Assembly (NCBI GenBank): GCA_003024785.1
Contig: PUQB01000328.1
Location: 217,370 to 281,369, forward strand
From: Selaginella tamariscina
Taxonomy: Eukaryota > Streptophyta > Lycopodiopsida > Selaginellales > Selaginellaceae
DNA: 64,000 nucleotides
Direction: 5' to 3'
A program made the translations under genes and the position numbers. Positions 10,605 through 20,290 of the stretch are shown one piece after another. Within the stretch, counting starts at the first letter, position 1; each line of letters starts with the position of its first letter. The notes under the pieces were generated by a model. That model did not search any database. It was not told where the DNA came from and was given only the letters and a program-made list of their open reading frames with translations.

Positions 10605-12225
10605 AGCGCGATTAATCCCGCCGTTATAGGTTTATAGCCTCGGCGGCGGGGATTAATCCCGCCGCTATATGGTTGGGGCCATGGCGGCGGGATTAATCCC
10701 GCCGCCGAGGCCCTTCACGCAGGCTATGGGCGGCGGGATTAATCCGCCGCTCTACGACAAACCGAAGAGCGGCGGGATTAATCCCGCCGCCCATGGCCTG
10801 CGTGAGGGGCCTCGGCGGCGGGATTAATCCCGCCGCTCACCCATGCCCTGCGCGGAATGCGGGATTTATCTCGCCGGCAATGGCCTGTGTGAAGGCCCTA
10901 ATGGGCGGGATTAATCCCGCCGGATTCCGCGCGGGCATTTACAGGGGATGGGCGGCGGGATTAATCCCGCCGCTCATGAGGCTAACCGAAGAGCCTGCAT
11001 GAAAGATCCTGCACGGAAGGCTAACCGAAGAGCCTGCATGACATGTCCTGCGCGTAAGGCGGCGGGATTAATCCCGCCGCCCAGGGAATTCACGCAGGAC
11101 ATGAACGCGGGATTAATCCGGCCCCACGCTCATGCCCTTCGCGGAGGGCGGCGGGATTAATCCCGCCGCTCAGGCACTTCCGCAGGATATAAGCGGCGGG
11201 ATTAATCCCGCCCCCACCCATCCCTGTTCAAAATGCCGCAGCCAATATATATGTGTGAGCGCATGATTTACGAGAGGGCGGCGGGATTAGTCTCTCCGAA
11301 CCTTCATTACCCGGTGGCGGGATTAATCCCGCCACCCTTCTTTTTTCCTCCATTGGTATGTTGAATCAATCCCGACTAACTCTGTCTGAGACGGAGAAGG
11401 TTTACAAAATACCAATGGAGGGAACTGAGAAGGGTGGTGGGATTAATTTCACCATCCCTTACATGGTGGGCGGGATTAATCCCGCCGCGTACGCATGCCC
11501 TGCGCGGAATCGGGCGGGATTTATCCCGCCGCCATTGGCCTGCCTGAAGGGCCTAGGCGGCGGGATTAATCCCGCAAGATTTCGCACAGGGCATTGGCGT
11601 TCGGCGGGATTAATCCCGCCGACTAAGGCCTGAGTGAAGGGCCTGGGACGCGGGATTAATCGCCGGTACGCATGCCCTGCGGAATCGGGCGGGATTTATC
11701 CCGCCGCCATTGGCCTGCCTGAAGTGCCTAGGCGGCGGGATTAATCCCGCCCGATTCCGCGCAGGGAATTGGCGTCCGGCGGGATTAATCCCGCCGCATA
11801 GGGACCGAGTGAAGGCCCTGGGCGGCGGGATTAATCCCGCCGAGTCTTCAATGCCTGTTGGAGGAATGAATCCCGCCACCCTTCTTTGTTTTCTCCATTG
11901 GTGAGTCGGACCAATCCCAAACGTTTCTGTCTGAGACGTAGAAGGTTTTCAACATACCAATGGAGAGAATTGGGAAGGGTGGGGAAATTCATTTAACCAT
12001 CATTACATGGTGGGCGAGATTAATCCCGCCCCCTTTCTGGAGTCACTGAAGGGGTGTGAGAAATAAATCCTGCCCAGTTCTCTCTGAGAAACCGAGAAGG
12101 GTGGCAAGATTAATTCCGCACTCCCGTTCAAGGCCTCCAGAGGCATTGAAGGGGTGGCGAGATTAATCCCGCCACTCTTTCAGGAGGCATTGAAGGGGTG
12201 GCGAGATTAATCCCGCCGCACCTTC
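10605..12225. repeat. Palindrome array B (copy 1)
   Basis: About two dozen copies of GGCGGGATTAATCCCGCC or close variants (GGCGGGATTTATCTCGCC, GGCGAGATTAATCCCGCC), more degenerate toward the right. Spacers differ from array A: they carry GGCCTGCGTGAAGGGCC-type sequence, present in both orientations (compare 10697-10725 with the reverse complement of 10785-10815), so larger units are themselves inverted. Peptides read through it are artefacts of the repeat. Confidence 0.88.
11345..11424. repeat. Foldback repeat inside array B (first of two)
   Basis: CCTCCATTGGTAT on the left pairs with ATACCAATGGAGG on the right across a ~50-nt loop containing TCTGTCTGAGACGGAGAAGG. A diverged second copy lies at about 11891-11969, showing that this hairpin-capable unit was duplicated within array B. 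Confidence 0.6.
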
Positions 12226-12332
12226 CATGTGAATATATATGTGTATTAGTATATATAAGTTGCATATCTCATTTTATTTACTTTTATCATCTTATCATAA
12301 TATTTCGAGTAAAAGCTAGGAATCTATGTAAA

Positions 12333-12417
12333 ACTGTCCAGAGCTCACATTTGTGGTGGTTCTAAAACGAAATGTTATCTTTCTTTTGCACTAACACAAA
12401 TGTGAGCTTCGGACAGT
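12333..12417 (+). ncRNA. miRNA-sized hairpin candidate
   Basis: Arms 12333-12355 and 12395-12417 (23 nt each) are complementary except for two adjacent bases, separated by a 39-nt loop. The pairing core is AGCTCACATTTGTG with CACAAATGTGAGCT. It lies between array B and the ParB-like gene. It could be a small-RNA precursor, a foldback regulatory site or a relic inverted repeat. I do not recognise a known plant miRNA. Confidence 0.35.
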
Positions 12418-12559
12418 TAATTACGTCTACTTCTCTCTGTGTATTATTTTTGTATATTCGGGTTTATACAAGTGTGTGTGCGTTTTTATATAATTTATAT
12501 TTATAGTGTATTATTTTGCAGAAGGACGATTTGATCAAACAAGGAGATCGAGTCATTAG

Positions 12560-15500
12560 TATGGAGTCGTCGTCAAATTCTGGGTAAGAATTAAAATAAA
12601 ATCTGTTATACTCGGATACTTGAACTAATCATTTTTGTATTCAGATGTGGAATTGAGGTGACATTAAAGACAAGAGCAGGAGAAGAGATGGGCAGGGGGA
12701 TTCTGGAATCAACTTGGCCATATTTTAAGATAAATGGGAAGCGCATTGGAGCAACCATGGCTGCTGTCAAATTAACCTCTGTCACATCTCATGGACAAGC
12801 AAAACAATGGAAAGTAGATTCGCTAGTCAAGCACCCGAAAGCAGGCTGCGAACCCAGATTGGACGATGCTCGACACATATGCCTTGTTCCATCCAATGTC
12901 ACGTTCTCGGATCCAGAGGTCGTCAGTTACAACATTAATTTCGGGTGGTTTTGTCGACTTGTGGATAATGACGTTCACGTGTTCACTAATGATGTTGACC
13001 TTGGAGTTCTTCTTCAACTCAACGAAAGCCCATCTATGGAGGGGATCCATCTGGATGTCTACTTCGAAAATCTTCAGACTCATCGAGTAGGTGTATTGTC
13101 AGGAGATATTGCTTCACAATACAGAAAATCAGCAAGTGAGCAATCTCCCTCTTCACATTGAAGAAGAACACAGCGACATCATAATGGAGATTGAGAGGGT
13201 GGCTCGGTCTCAGGTTCTCTACAGATCACGTTCAATTTGCTTAGGGAGCTTTGGGAGCTGGAAGAGTGTACCGAGAACACTAGAACAGCTGCAGTCGGGG
13301 ATCACACATGTTGATTCGGATCGCAAAAGAAAATCATCAATCGTTTTGTCAGCTGCACCTGTGGCATCTCATGCTGCAATAAGTCACAAGGAAATGATGT
13401 TGGATGATAAGATTTATCCTTGTAGGGTTAAATATTGCAGCGTCAACCCAAACTTCAATTACAGGCCACTCAACCAGGAACGTGTAGCTGAGCTCATGGA
13501 GAAGATGAAGGACGACAATTCTTATACCGTTCCACATAATGCTGTTTTGTGTCCATACTATGAAAGAAGGAAGGGCGCTGACAAAGTCTGGATCACAACA
13601 CCAGAACAACTCATGAAGATTCAGACGGAGAATAAAAAATCTATCAAGTACTACATCATTAGTGGCCAGCACACAATAACGGCAGCCCAACGACTTCTCG
13701 AGGAACACAACAAAGGAACGATGGCAACAAAACTTTCCGAGCATACCCGTGAGAAGCTGACAAAAAGATCGGCGTTTTTAGCTAAGCCGAATCTCACAAT
13801 CGAGCAGTACCATAAGTTATCGGCGGAATGGGACGCTGCCGACACCAACCACTACAACAGCAAAATATGGGAGAAGTTTAAACACACGCGAGCCGTGTGG
13901 GAATCTCTTCAGCGACCACAAAGAGCTACCGCAGGGAATACACAATCTGCGGAATACCGGGTAAGCAAATTGTTTGGGCGGGATTTATCTCGCCGGTATA
14001 TTAATCTGTCTTTTTCCTCAGAGAGTTGAAGAAATTGCAGCAGTTGATTTTGCCCAGGTGGGCGGGAAGGAAACATCCTTTCTGATGATGTTGATTTCTT
14101 GCCCCGAAGATACTTTGCCAAATGGTTGGGGATTATGGAATCCTTTTCAAAAGGAACACTGAAGAAGAAGCAGACAAGTGAAGGGGAGCCCTCAGAAAAG
14201 TCTGCAAAGAAACCCAGTAAGACGCCGAAGGCTAAGTCTGTTCAATCTACAAAGGATGTAGACAACGATTTCAAGCTCACATGGTTGAAGCCTTTAAATG
14301 GAACAACGATGGAGGAGATGGAAGTCTTGGCTGATTTGGTGATCGATGGCAAACTACAAATTAATAACAGCAGCCCAACCTCTCCTTTTCATCTCAAGGC
14401 AATGGAGTTGAAGACGGTCAGGCATTTCAAGGAGTGGTTGGGAATACACTGCCACAAACTGGGTTGGACCTCGACTTCAACATATGAAGAGGTCAGCAAA
14501 TATTTGCATGTGACGAACGATGATATGCTTGTCGAATGGGTGAACCAATCGGAAGATCTGGGCAAGAATCTATTGCACGCCAACGCCAAAAAGGAGAACA
14601 TTGGGATGACGCCTTCTCTTATGGCAGTCCTTCAGCAGCGGAGAACCGAATTGAACCTTATAAAGGAGGATGCTACAAATCACGACAAGCCCTACAGATG
14701 TTTGTTGTTAGATTCGGAGACTTTATGGGTAACATCACTGCTTGTAGGAAACCGTTTCAATTGTTCGTGATGGATCGGCGGGTGTCAAAAAATCTTTCGA
14801 CAGATAGGGCACTAGAGGATCTGGTGGAGAAACTTAGCCGTGCAAGCATATACATAGAAGGTATTTATTATTGAATTCATGCTTGCGCTCTTCACTGATA
14901 CCTACTTTTTCAGGTATTTATTTCTTGATTCTTGCTCATGTCACCGATACTTTTGCCTTCGCCTTCGCCAAGAAGAATAGACATCGTTGGACAGGATTTT
15001 ATATGAACGATGCTAATCCCAAGTGCATTGATACCGTTGTTCACTTGGTTGTTAGGAATGCGCCAAACAATTTCAAGCTTCCAAATGACTGGCCAGGCAT
15101 CTGTTTGCACTCCAACGGCCCTGAACCTCCATCCGATACACCGATAGGTATGAGTGACGTATTCGACAATGTACGTTATCCAAACATTACAAGTCAAGCG
15201 GCACGGAGCATCGTCAACTTGATTAGGGGTCCTCACAGTGATGCGTGGGTTTTTGACTACTGCACTAGGGGGTCCGTCTTGAAGGAGTGTTACCTTCGGC
15301 ATACATGTGTGTTTGCCGTTGAAAAGGATAAGACCATGGTTGAGGACCTGAACAAGTGGATAGATTGGGTCTCAACTGAGTACCCCAACGATTCCATAAA
15401 GGCGTATTTGAGAAAGTTCCCTCCAGATAAGTGCGATAGCTCTGAAGGTGAATCTGGTTCAATCTCGGAGTCTGAGAACGAACTTCAATCAGATATTAGA

Positions 15501-15659
15501 CCGGAAGTTATCTCGAGGAGTACAGAACATTCGCACACTCCAGGACCCATGGAAACATCAATAGAAGATGCAGAAGATCTTGAACCATCTCACAAGCGGC
15601 TTAGACCTTCTTCGCCTCACTCAGAAGGTAATAGCGAAGAAGAATTGATAATGAATTGA
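12560..15659 (+). CDS. ParB/sulfiredoxin-like protein with a degenerate methyltransferase-like C-terminus
   Basis: Spliced gene of about 959 codons. Proposed exons: 12560-12582, 12645-13086, 13133-13960, 14022-14860 and 14914-15659; introns are 62, 46, 61 and 53 nt, all GT-AG. The start is the ATG at 12560, since splicing phase makes MESSSNSG run into CGIEVTLK. Residues ~1-155: unknown beta-rich domain. Residues ~248-350: ParB-like, with FNYRPLNQERVAELMEKM and ISGQHTITAAQRLLEE in the place of the usual G-x-R-R box. Residues ~655-850 match the C-terminal layout of beta-class N4/N6 DNA methyltransferases: MDRRV where DPPY is expected, then ARSIVNLIRG followed by VFDYCTRGSV and FAVEKD. The catalytic motif is lost, so activity is unlikely. 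An acidic Ser/Glu tail ends the protein. Two apparent one-base deletions (near 14081 and 14690, both at short homopolymers) break exon 4. Role in the transposon is inferred. Confidence 0.55.
12583..12644 (+). other. Intron 1 of the ParB-like gene (62 nt)
   Basis: TCTGG/GTAAGAATT at the donor and TTTTGTATTCAG/ATGTGG at the acceptor. The phase-2 junction restores an uninterrupted frame with the ATG at 12560. Confidence 0.65.
14861..14913 (+). other. Intron 4 of the ParB-like gene (53 nt) with duplicated boundaries
   Basis: Donor AAG/GTATTTATT, acceptor CTTTTTCAG/GTATTTATT. The 11-nt word AGGTATTTATT is present at both boundaries (14859-14869 and 14912-14922), as expected if the intron arose by a small tandem duplication or insertion. 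Confidence 0.6.
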
Positions 15660-15863
15660 TAGAGTGACGAATAGTTGTAAATGAGTGTAACATAAGGCAT
15701 TTTTGTATATTTCTTTTATATTTGTACAGAAAATAAATTCTCAAGGATTAATGAAGCTTTTAGTTCAAACATGGGTCACACATTAACAAGGTAAATAATA
15801 TACCTTGATAATTTTAAGGTCAGCTAATTATCATTTTGCAGATGTAATGAAATAATTGAGAAC
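15660..15863. other. Intergenic spacer between ParB-like and HAD genes
   Basis: About 200 bp of AT-rich sequence with AATAAATTC-like words at 15730 that could serve polyadenylation of the upstream gene. The next gene starts in the same direction. Confidence 0.4.
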
Positions 15864-17097
15864 ATGGATTTTCAGCATTGCCATGAGGTAAGAGAGGGGT
15901 TTGGCGACAATTTCTTGTGCCACATGTCAGAATGACAGAGTTCATGCAGGAAATGGATAATAATGCAGCTCAAAACATCGTTACCATGGGGGCCACTTCA
16001 TCATCATTTTTATTGGCTTCAGTTCCGAAATCAATTTCTTCAGCGCATGCAATATCTGAATCTTGTAAGGATGATGTACAATTAAATGATGAAGGGATAG
16101 GCAACGAGATAGTGGCAACGGATAAATGTGAAAGGGAGCAAACAAGTGATTTGCAAAGTATTCAAGAGGCAACGCCATCTCATGTTACTCATGGCCATAT
16201 TGTGTTGTTGGATGTCAATGGTGTTCTGCTTCATCGACAAAGGCCCCAGGATAGAAAAAAGAAATCAAACAAGGAGATTTCATTCCTTGTCATGGTAAAT
16301 TTCGATATGATATTATTTTTCGTCCAGGGTTGGATCGTCTCTTTCAAAAGCTTAAGGAGATGGGTGCGCTTGTGGGGATTTGGTCATGCATGCAGATTCA
16401 TAACTTAACACCGCTGTTGAATTTACTTAAGAAACATTGTAGTGTTGCAGAAGAGGTGATTCGTAAAGATTGGATTTTTGACCAGCGAATGTGTCATAAA
16501 CCTCTCGAATTTCAGAATATAAGAAAGGAAAGCAAGCCATACTTCTTCAAGAATGAAAGAATAATTGGGACTCATGGGGAGATCAGTCGCTTAAGGATAA
16601 TGAAGAACGCACAGATGTTAGTAGTAGACGACTCTCCTCAGAAGGCTATGCTCAACCAAAACATTGCTTGTATTCATCCAATCACTTTCGATCCATATTC
16701 TGATACCGATATCATGGATGAGCTAGTGAACTACTTGGATACGTGCCTCAGAAAGAAGAATCTCGAAAATTTTTGTGAGCAGTATCCACCGTATCATACA
16801 TTTCCTGAAGCTTTTCTTTCTCGTGATATTGAATTTTATAAAATGAAGGATAGCAACCGGGCGCTTTATAATATTATTCTTAAGGAACGTCAGTTTTTAG
16901 ATGAGCCTTTATGCAGACCTTCTCTTATCACATCTTATGTATTAACAAGGATGGCAACTCCCAATTGCATTCGTGAGAGTGTTAAGTGGTGGCAACAACA
17001 TCAAGATATTGACCAAAATGATTTGATTAATCCGGAGAGTGATGATTTAGACAAAATGAAAAGATTTCTTTGTATGATAGAAAGAAAGTATTTATAA
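15864..17097 (+). CDS. FCP1/NIF-like HAD-superfamily phosphatase
   Basis: About 390 codons. Exon 1 is 15864-15887 (MDFQHCHE), followed by a 62-nt intron (15888-15949, GTAAGAG…CATGCAG) and a long exon to the TAA at 17097. Residues ~9-90 are low complexity. The HAD/FCP1 core follows: HIVLLDVNGVLLH (nucleophile Asp ~96, with Asn at +2 where FCP1 has Asp), GLDRLFQKLKEMGALVGIWS, KPYFFKNERIIG and MLVVDDSPQKAM (~231-242), then FDPYSDTDIMDELVNYLDTCL. Plant FCP1-like proteins with LDLNG in this place exist, so Asn may be normal for the subfamily. The frame needs one extra A in the A6 run at 16255-16260. This is probably a captured plant gene riding in the transposon; its substrate is unknown. Confidence 0.7.
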
Positions 17098-17358
17098 AAA
17101 ATTAACATGTTGATAAGAAAATGATTTCATTTGTAATTATGTTTGATAGTATTTCTTCATTATTGTAAACTATTTTTAGAATAATATGAATATTCTAAGA
17201 TATTTTAGGAATATTCCTTACTAAGTAAGGTTATTGAAGGATTAATTAATTAATTAATTAATATTTAAGGCTTAATTACATATTAATTAAATGATTAATT
17301 AATAATTAAAACTTAAGTATTAATTAGTAATTTATTTTATATTCCCATTTTCACGTAT
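17098..17358. other. Right subterminal AT-rich region
   Basis: Non-coding, with GAATATTC words at about 17188-17220 and a long TTAATTAA-type run at 17240-17300. It mirrors the base composition and GAATATTC content of the left subterminal region. Confidence 0.55.
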
Positions 17359-17383
17359 CATGCCCACTTTAGTTACAACGTGC
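17359..17383 (-). repeat. Right terminal inverted repeat (copy 1)
   Basis: The reverse complement begins GCACGTTGTAACTAAA and ends GGGCATG, matching the left end at 23 of 25 bases. AT follows at 17384-17385. Confidence 0.85.
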
Positions 17384-17385
17384 AT

Positions 17386-18366
17386 AAGGATGGTCAATGA
17401 GTTTAGCCAGGTAGTTCAACATGCTCAAGCACAAGACGCTGAGGTGTAGGAGCTCAGAGGACAGCTAGAGCCACCATTCTCATTTTAGGATGGAGTTTTG
17501 TACTACAATGGCTTGTGTGTATCTTCCTTGTATGGACCATTTGATCAATCAGTTACTATATTTCCATCATGATCACCCGGAGGCTAGTCATTTTGGGGGG
17601 AGGAAAACGTATGAGTTGATCAAGAGAAGGTTCTATTGGAGGAATATGAAAGCTAATATCATAGAGTACTGCAGGACTTGTGACAAGTGTCAGCAAGTAA
17701 AGGTGCCCAGGGAAAAACCAAGTGGGCTATTAGTACCATTGCATATTCCAAACAGGCGATGGAGCAGTATCTCTATGGACTTTGTCACCCATTTGCCAAG
17801 GACATAGTGGCATTGGAATGAGTCCATATTATGCTATGTTTGGACGGCATTCCAAGACATCTTTTGAGTTGGGTTTAGCAAGTAAGAAAGCTCAAGGCAA
17901 CATGAATGAGGAAGCTAAAGATTTGAGTGTTAAGCTTAGAAACATTTAGAGTTTATGCAAGAAGAACTTACAAATAGCTCAGAGCCGAGCTATCAAGTTT
18001 GTTAATGAGCACAAAAGCTTCCAAGAGTTTCAGGTGGGAGATTATGTATATTCTCTGAGTGGTATTTGCCACACATGTAAGGCAGAACACTATTGTGGCC
18101 TTACGGAAGGGACACAATGATAAGTTGTCTCCCAGGTACTCAGTCCTTATGAGATTCTGAAGCGTATCGATAAGGTGACATATCGACTACGATTGCCAGA
18201 AGGAGTGAGGGTGCACCCAGTGTTTCATATTAGCCAATTAAGAGAGTACTCACAAGGAATGAGTCCCGGGTAGATTCTTTGTGGATGTACAAGGCTAATG
18301 ATACAAGACCAGTTGAGTAAGTTATACTGCCCTTGAGGACAAGGACTTGCTAATGGGGGGAGGATT
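17386..18366 (+). pseudogene. Ty3/gypsy gag-to-integrase remnant
   Basis: Begins with the right half of the interrupted gag-like region, then jumps to integrase. The zinc-binding start is clear (HHDHPEASHFGGRKTYELIKR and CRTCDKCQQ), followed by SISMDFVTHLP. The catalytic core is deleted and the frame resumes near GIGMSPYYAMFGR and VHPVFHISQL, the C-terminal integrase region. Protease, RT and RNase H are missing. Several stops. Confidence 0.75.
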
Positions 18367-18620
18367 GTTATGACCCGTATAACGAATTAAAGAATATTCC
18401 TCAGAAAGGTATAAGCTAGAATATTCCTAAAGAGCTATACCTAGATCTAAGAGAATTAAGGGCACCCTAATATTGGAAGCCTTTTTAGAGAGCAGAGACT
18501 AGAGACAGCTCGGGGGAGGTCGGGTGGTTTTGTGAGGGTCTTTAGTTTGTACATAGTGGTGCCTAACACCCATTCAAAAACATTGTACCTTGCTATGCAT
18601 GTACCTTGCCATGCATAGCA
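18353..18620 (+). mobile_element. Polypurine tract and 3' LTR start of the Ty3 remnant
   Basis: AATGGGGGGAGGATTG is a typical polypurine tract just after the integrase remnant, followed by TGTTATGACCCG as probable LTR start. The right LTR boundary is not clear; sequence changes to a copia remnant by about 18650. Confidence 0.45.
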
Positions 18621-18654
18621 GACATGATTTGTTTTCTATTGTTGTATATGCAGC

Positions 18655-19240
18655 TCAACACATGAAGAAAGATGTGATACGCATTCTTAATTATCTTATA
18701 GGCACTCCACTTAGCCATCAAGTTTTAATGGATTAAGCATGGAGGATTTTTTCATGTATGTAGATGTTGACTTTTGCCAAATAGCAAGGAGATTTTAAGT
18801 CTAGAACCAAATGGTGCATAGTCATGTTTGGAGGAGCTTTTTCTTGGAAATGTAAAAAGCAAAGGATCATGGCTACATCGATTGTTGAGGCTAAATGCAA
18901 TGCTATATATTTCATTACAAAAGAAGTAATATGATTATACAGATGGCTTATTAATGCTCATTCTTTAGTAATCTTCAATGATAATATCTCATGTATAGAG
19001 ATTGCAAAGAATCTTATGCAACATAATTTATCTAAGCATATGAATATACATGATTGTTGATTAAAAGATCATATTGACAAGGGAAGCATTTAATATTAAA
19101 GTATATTCAAGGTAAGGATCATCTTATAGATGTCTTAACTGAACATGTTCCAAAAAATGAGTTTGTGAAGCATTGGGACAAACTTGGCTTAGTATTGTGT
19201 CCAATCTAAGGTGAAGATAATGGGTATTGCATATCAGAAC
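18655..19240 (+). pseudogene. Ty1/copia RNase H remnant
   Basis: Broken frames in copia order: MKKDVIRILNYLIGTPL, then KWCIVMFGGAFSWKCKKQ, IMATSIVEAKCNA, IEIAKNLMQHNLSKHMNIHD. These match the end of copia polyproteins (RNase H active site region and the H-x-K-H-I/M-x-I motif). Many stops. No LTR is recognisable with confidence. Confidence 0.65.
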
Positions 19241-20290
19241 ATTTTAATCTATATAGTTTGCTCATTTTTTTGAGTGAGCCCCAATGCCGGAGTAGAGTTG
19301 TGCTCAAGGAGTGTTGGAGTAGCGTGGATCGAGCTGATGCGTGTGTGTGAATCAAGCCATGACTCATGGTGCACCACATACATATAGCTCATGAGGATGA
19401 GTGAGTGGCTATTCGTTCAATGCGAGTTTAATATATTCTATTCTAACAAGTGCAATAATTGGATGACATGGTCACGTATAAATGTGGAATAGATTGCAAA
19501 TAAATTGCAAAAACATGACAACCTAATGGTTTGACCATGCATACATGATTATAATAGAAAATGGTCATGTAGATGAGCAAATATGAAGAATGTTTTCATT
19601 ATGGTTTTGTAATTTATCTCCATGTACTTCAACAACTTGAGAATTCTTTAAAGTTTTAATAAAAACTTGTATCATTTGTTAGTAATTGTACCGAAGAAAT
19701 GTTGTGATCATTGAGATATGTGCATACCCTTTGTCATCCATGTTAGGGTGTAATATATATCATCAATGAGATTTTTGTCACTACAATAATACTCAATTTG
19801 CCTTTGTAACACAAAATCCAAATTTGGCATAAGCATCAATATAAGTGAGAACATCATTTTATACATAATTCCTAAAGAGCTAGCTTTAGAAGATGGAATT
19901 GTATATGACAAGCAATAAATATTCTCAATATTTGACTCTTGTCTTCTATTACCATCTAGCCTTGGCTATAGATCGGCCTGAGGGACATCTAGTTGGTTAA
20001 ATACAATAAGATTTAGAACGTCCCTTGGCTACAAATCAACCTAGGGAACATTGCTGATTAGATGCAATAGTATTTAGATCCTCCCTTGGCTACAAATCAA
20101 CATGGGGACATCTAACTAGTTAGATGCAACAATATTTAGATCCTTTCTTGATTGGGGAACATATGGCTAGTTAGACGTAAGCTTGAAATGATCACCCTTG
20201 TTAGCACCTCTGTCATAGTTTTTACTTAGTGCCATGAAGGTGGCCTACCAGATGCCAATCATGGAATCTCTCTTTGAAAACCCCCACATT
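19241..20290. repeat. Non-coding spacer with four ~67-bp tandem units
   Basis: No gene. From about 19958 to 20187 a unit containing CCTTGGCTACAAATCAAC, GGGACATCTA and GTTAGATGCAA repeats four times with divergence. The rest shows nothing recognisable. Confidence 0.5.

Larger units (their letters stand above)
2364..17383. mobile_element. Complete ~15-kb TIR DNA transposon (copy 1)
   Basis: A 15,020-bp element whose ends are imperfect inverted repeats. The left end begins GCAAGTTGTAACTAAA; the reverse complement of the right end begins GCACGTTGTAACTAAA. Twenty-three of 25 bases match. AT flanks both ends (2362-2363 and 17384-17385) and probably is the target duplication. It holds one leftward gene (candidate transposase), two rightward genes (ParB-like and HAD phosphatase), two arrays of an 18-bp palindrome and an AT/microsatellite core. 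The partial second copy begins at precisely the same terminal base, at 55412. I do not recognise a named superfamily; the 2-bp AT duplication does not by itself assign one. Confidence 0.85.

Noticed and set aside
2867-11117. Segmental duplication as the explanation for the repeated 8.6 kb
   Set aside because: Identity starts exactly at the TIR with unrelated flanks, which fits transposition better.
12823-13744. Minus-strand frames opposite the ParB-like gene
   Set aside because: No family features; they shadow the spliced plus-strand gene.
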